NCBI GenBank assembly: GCA_018715105.1
Contig: DVMG01000273.1
Location: 1 to 8,741, forward strand
Length of the DNA: 8,741 bases
Direction: 5' to 3'
DNA from: Candidatus Ventricola intestinavium
GTDB taxonomy: Bacteria > Bacillota > Clostridia > Christensenellales > Aristaeellaceae
Of this stretch, positions 7,274-8,741 are shown piece after piece. How positions within the stretch are numbered: the first letter of the stretch is position 1; each line of letters opens with the position of its first letter. Position numbers and translations under genes: made by a program. Below the pieces are notes generated by a model, which saw only the letters and a list, made by a program, of their open reading frames with translations, did not search any database and was not told where the DNA came from.

Positions 7274-7621
7274 ATGACGAGCATCACAATCTATACTTTG
7301 AACGGCCGGATCCAAGGCTTTCAAGCCAGCGGACATGCGGGCGCAAAGAAGATAAGGGGTTACGATCTGGTCTGCTGTGCGGTGTCTGCCCTGACGCAGA
7401 CAGGAGTCAATGCGCTTGAAACCGTTGCGGGAGTCCTCCCCCTGGTGCAGGTGGAAGATGGATTCCTGCGGTGCATCCTGCCGGAGGGGCTTCATGAGAC
7501 AGAGATGGCACATGCGCAGATCGTGCTTGAAACGGTGATCACAGGACTTAAGAATATTGAGGAGATCTATCCGAAGCTGGTTCGGATCAGGAAAGAAGAA
7601 TGGAGGCAAGCAGATGCTTAA
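7274..7621 (+). CDS. prp: Prp, cysteine protease that processes the L27 N-terminus (YsxB family)
   Basis: Prp is a small cysteine protease of Bacillota and relatives that removes the N-terminal extension of L27; in Staphylococcus aureus this step is essential. The 115-residue protein carries the family active-site segments: SGHAG, with catalytic His21, and GYDLVCCAVSAL, with catalytic Cys34. The adjacent second cysteine (Cys35) replaces a residue that is often Ala. The gene starts three bases after the rplU stop. The only Shine-Dalgarno-like run (AAGGTGG, 7244-7250) is too far upstream, so translation is probably coupled to rplU. Its last eight bases overlap the start of rpmA, its substrate. 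The position between rplU and rpmA is diagnostic. The C-terminal part is more variable, as usual for the family. Confidence 0.93.
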   Translation: MTSITIYTLNGRIQGFQASGHAGAKKIRGYDLVCCAVSALTQTGVNALETVAGVLPLVQVEDGFLRCILPEGLHETEMAHAQIVLETVITGLKNIEEIYPKLVRIRKEEWRQADA

Positions 7622-7898
7622 GATGAATCTTCAGCTCTTCGCTCACAAGAAGGGCACCGGTTCTTCCCATAATGGCCGCGACAGCGAATCCAAGCGCCTG
7701 GGCGCGAAACGCGCGGATGGCCAATTCGTGCTGGCAGGAAACATTCTGTATCGTCAGCGCGGAACACACATTCATCCCGGCAATAACTGCGGCATTGGCG
7801 GCGATGATACCCTTTTTGCGCTGGTAGACGGCGTTGTGCGCTTTGAGCGCATGGGGAAGAAAAAGACCCGCTGCAGCGTGTATCCGGTCGCGCAGTAA
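7614..7898 (+). CDS. rpmA: 50S ribosomal protein L27, with cleavable N-terminal extension
   Basis: L27 reaches into the peptidyl-transferase centre and its N-terminus contacts tRNA ends. The 94-residue precursor starts MLKMNLQLFA followed by HKKGTGS. The first ten residues match the extension that Prp removes in Bacillota, usually ending LQFFA; here it is LQLFA. Cleavage after Ala10 would leave an 84-residue mature protein beginning HKKG. The PROSITE-type L27 signature is met by GNILYRQRGTHIHPG at 42-56, followed by NNCGIGGDDTLFALVDGVV. The ATG at 7614 is seven bases after GGAGG (7602-7606), which lies inside prp, and overlaps the prp end by eight bases. Cys59 stands where most family members have Val. 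In many Bacillota obgE follows rpmA; it does not here. Confidence 0.97.
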   Translation: MLKMNLQLFAHKKGTGSSHNGRDSESKRLGAKRADGQFVLAGNILYRQRGTHIHPGNNCGIGGDDTLFALVDGVVRFERMGKKKTRCSVYPVAQ

Positions 7899-7982
7899 GA
7901 GATGGGCCATGAGGGGCGTCGCGGGATGTACGTGCCCTCTCAAAAAGGTTCAACAGATATGTCGGAGAAATGATTACGCAGC

Positions 7983-8038
7983 CGAAAGGGCTTGTTGTCT
8001 GTGAAAAAAGCAGGCGGCAGGCCTTTTCGCTTTTCTTT
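7983..8038 (+). terminator. Terminator of rplU-prp-rpmA with a 19-bp stem
   Basis: Bases 7983-8001 pair without a break with 8011-8029, nineteen pairs including five G-U, around the loop TGAAAAAAG (8002-8010). CTTTTCTTT follows (8030-8038). On the minus strand no T-run follows the stem, so it acts toward the + strand. It lies 84 bases after the rpmA stop. A weaker repeat, GAGGG (7911-7915) with CCCTC (7935-7939) plus CGT/ACG inside, lies closer to rpmA but lacks a T-run. Confidence 0.8.
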
Positions 8039-8312
8039 CCCGCGCATATTCTGAATAATGCCATCCTCCTCCGGAAAGGACAGGCTTTTGCGCCGCGCGT
8101 ACCGGAGTTCTCTGGGCATCGAGAACATCAGCGCCTCTTTGCCGCCGTTCGTACAGCCCGATCATCTGCACGCCTCTCAGTATCCGTTTGATTAATAGCA
8201 GCATTCGTGCTTGGCATTGTACTTTTGGGGAAAAACGCGCTATGCTATCCACAGAAGGCGCGGAATGTCCGGGAAAATAGCGGAGGAATAGCCGTCTCGC
8301 CTGGCTGTTTCC
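8039..8312 (+). other. Spacer with no recognised gene
   Basis: About 270 bases between the rpmA terminator and the iron-sulphur remnant hold no gene I can support on either strand. A reading frame on the minus strand spans 7974-8720 but crosses the flavin reductase start, the remnant and the terminator stem, and resembles no family. A second minus-strand frame at 7940-8128 is equally unrecognised. The stretch may contain decayed sequence continuous with the remnant that follows. Confidence 0.5.
8217..8246 (+). promoter_or_regulatory. Weak candidate promoter upstream of the flavin reductase
   Basis: TTGTAC (8217-8222), an 18-base spacer and TATGCT (8241-8246) match the consensus at three and four of six positions. 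It would give a transcript starting near 8253 and entering the flavin reductase after about 245 bases. It is much weaker than the other two promoters in the window and may be chance. Confidence 0.25.
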
Positions 8313-8498
8313 TGCACCGCCTGCCGGTATTGCTGCAACGGATGCCCGGTGGGGCTGGATATTCCCAAGCAGAGGAACCTCTATAACGAGCTGTCGTTGA
8401 TCCATGATCAGAAAGACTGGAAAAAGGCGATGGAAGATGCGGGCGATATTCAGATCGGGTACAGCGATATCCACCCGAATAAGAAGGAGGACAAGACA
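8292..8498 (+). pseudogene. Remnant of the iron-sulphur C-terminal domain of an aldo/keto reductase
   Basis: The frame opened by the TAG at 8289-8291 encodes SCTACRYCCNGCP from 8310, then VGLDIPKQRNLYNELSL. The Cys-x2-Cys-x2-Cys...Cys-Pro pattern followed by Ile-Pro and Leu-Tyr-Asn is characteristic of the 4Fe-4S domain at the end of a family of aldo/keto reductases. The TIM-barrel part that should precede it is missing: a stop lies seven codons upstream of the first cysteine. The second cysteine cluster usual for the domain is also not seen. The frame has no stop of its own and runs straight into the flavin reductase ATG at 8499. It looks like the residue of a deletion or fusion. A short, independently expressed Fe-S peptide is less likely, because no ribosome binding site or good start precedes the cysteines. 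Confidence 0.55.
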
Positions 8499-8741
8499 AT
8501 GTCGGAAAGAAAAAACTTTGGAGCGCAGCCGCTCCTTTTTCCCCAGCCGGTTCTGATTATCGGCACTTACGATGAAAATGGAAAGGCCAATGCGATGAAT
8601 GCCGCGTGGGGCGGCATCGTGGGCAGGGATGAGATCATGATTGATCTGTCCCATCACAAAACAACGGATAACATTTTGGCAAACCGGGCATTTACGGTCA
8701 GCGCCGGGGATGTGGAACACATGGCTGCCTGCGATTATGTA
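8499..8741 (+). CDS. Flavin reductase family protein (FMN-binding split barrel), 3'-partial
   Basis: The first 81 residues are present and the frame is open at the window end. NFGAQPLLFPQPVLIIGTYD, then NAMNAAWGGIVGRDEIMI, LSHHKTTDNIL and AFTVSAGD are the order of segments in the flavoredoxin-like flavin reductase family, which binds FMN in a split beta-barrel and uses NAD(P)H or accepts electrons from partner proteins. The ATG at 8499 follows GGAGG (8486-8490) by eight bases, so the start is well supported although the frame continues upstream. No signal peptide is visible, so it should be cytoplasmic. Its only visible upstream neighbour is the aldo/keto reductase remnant, a redox gene, which may once have been an operon partner. 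Physiological substrate unknown. Confidence 0.85.
   Translation, partial: MSERKNFGAQPLLFPQPVLIIGTYDENGKANAMNAAWGGIVGRDEIMIDLSHHKTTDNILANRAFTVSAGDVEHMAACDYV

Noticed and set aside
7940..8128. A 62-codon minus-strand frame starting MFSMPRELRYARRK
   Set aside because: Its middle is encoded by the 19-bp terminator stem and no family resemblance or ribosome binding site was seen. A frameshifted old gene is possible but cannot be supported.
7974..8720. A 248-codon frame on the minus strand
   Set aside because: It crosses the terminator stem, the Fe-S remnant and the well-supported flavin reductase start, has no recognisable domain, and shows no ribosome binding site.

Overview
The window is a housekeeping stretch of a Gram-positive bacterial chromosome, most likely a GC-rich member of the Clostridia (Bacillota). 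Four things point there: a CotH-family spore-coat kinase; an L7Ae-type ribosomal protein gene directly before rpsL, as in Bacillus and Clostridium; a gene for the Prp protease between rplU and rpmA; and an L27 with the N-terminal extension that Prp removes. Strong AGGAGG-type ribosome binding sites and two near-consensus vegetative promoters fit the same group. Genus cannot be read from the sequence.

Layout, all on the + strand. (1) 1-1488: the 3' part of a cotH-like gene, broken by a one-base frameshift near 65-68. (2) 1515-6783: a str-type operon, with a consensus promoter, then rplGB (L7Ae-like), rpsL (S12), rpsG (S7), fusA (EF-G) and tuf (EF-Tu), closed by a strong terminator. Every junction inside the operon carries one or more GC-rich hairpins, and two of these are followed by T-rich tracts and look like terminators or attenuators. 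(3) 6850-8038: a second operon with its own promoter, a structured leader in the position of the L21 leader, then rplU (L21), prp (L27-processing cysteine protease) and rpmA (L27), closed by a 19-bp terminator hairpin. (4) 8039-8741: a spacer with no recognised gene, a remnant of a ferredoxin-like C-terminal domain of an aldo/keto reductase, and the 5' part of a flavin reductase gene that runs off the window.

The two central operons work together in translation. S12 and S7 are 30S proteins, EF-Tu delivers aminoacyl-tRNA, EF-G drives translocation, and L21 and L27 are 50S proteins, with Prp maturing L27. I see no new defence, mobile or biosynthetic system. The points worth checking are the cotH frameshift, Arg instead of Lys at S12 position 88, the sharply different codon use inside tuf, the hairpins at every str-operon junction, the absence of rpoBC before rplGB, and the iron-sulphur remnant lying in frame with the flavin reductase.
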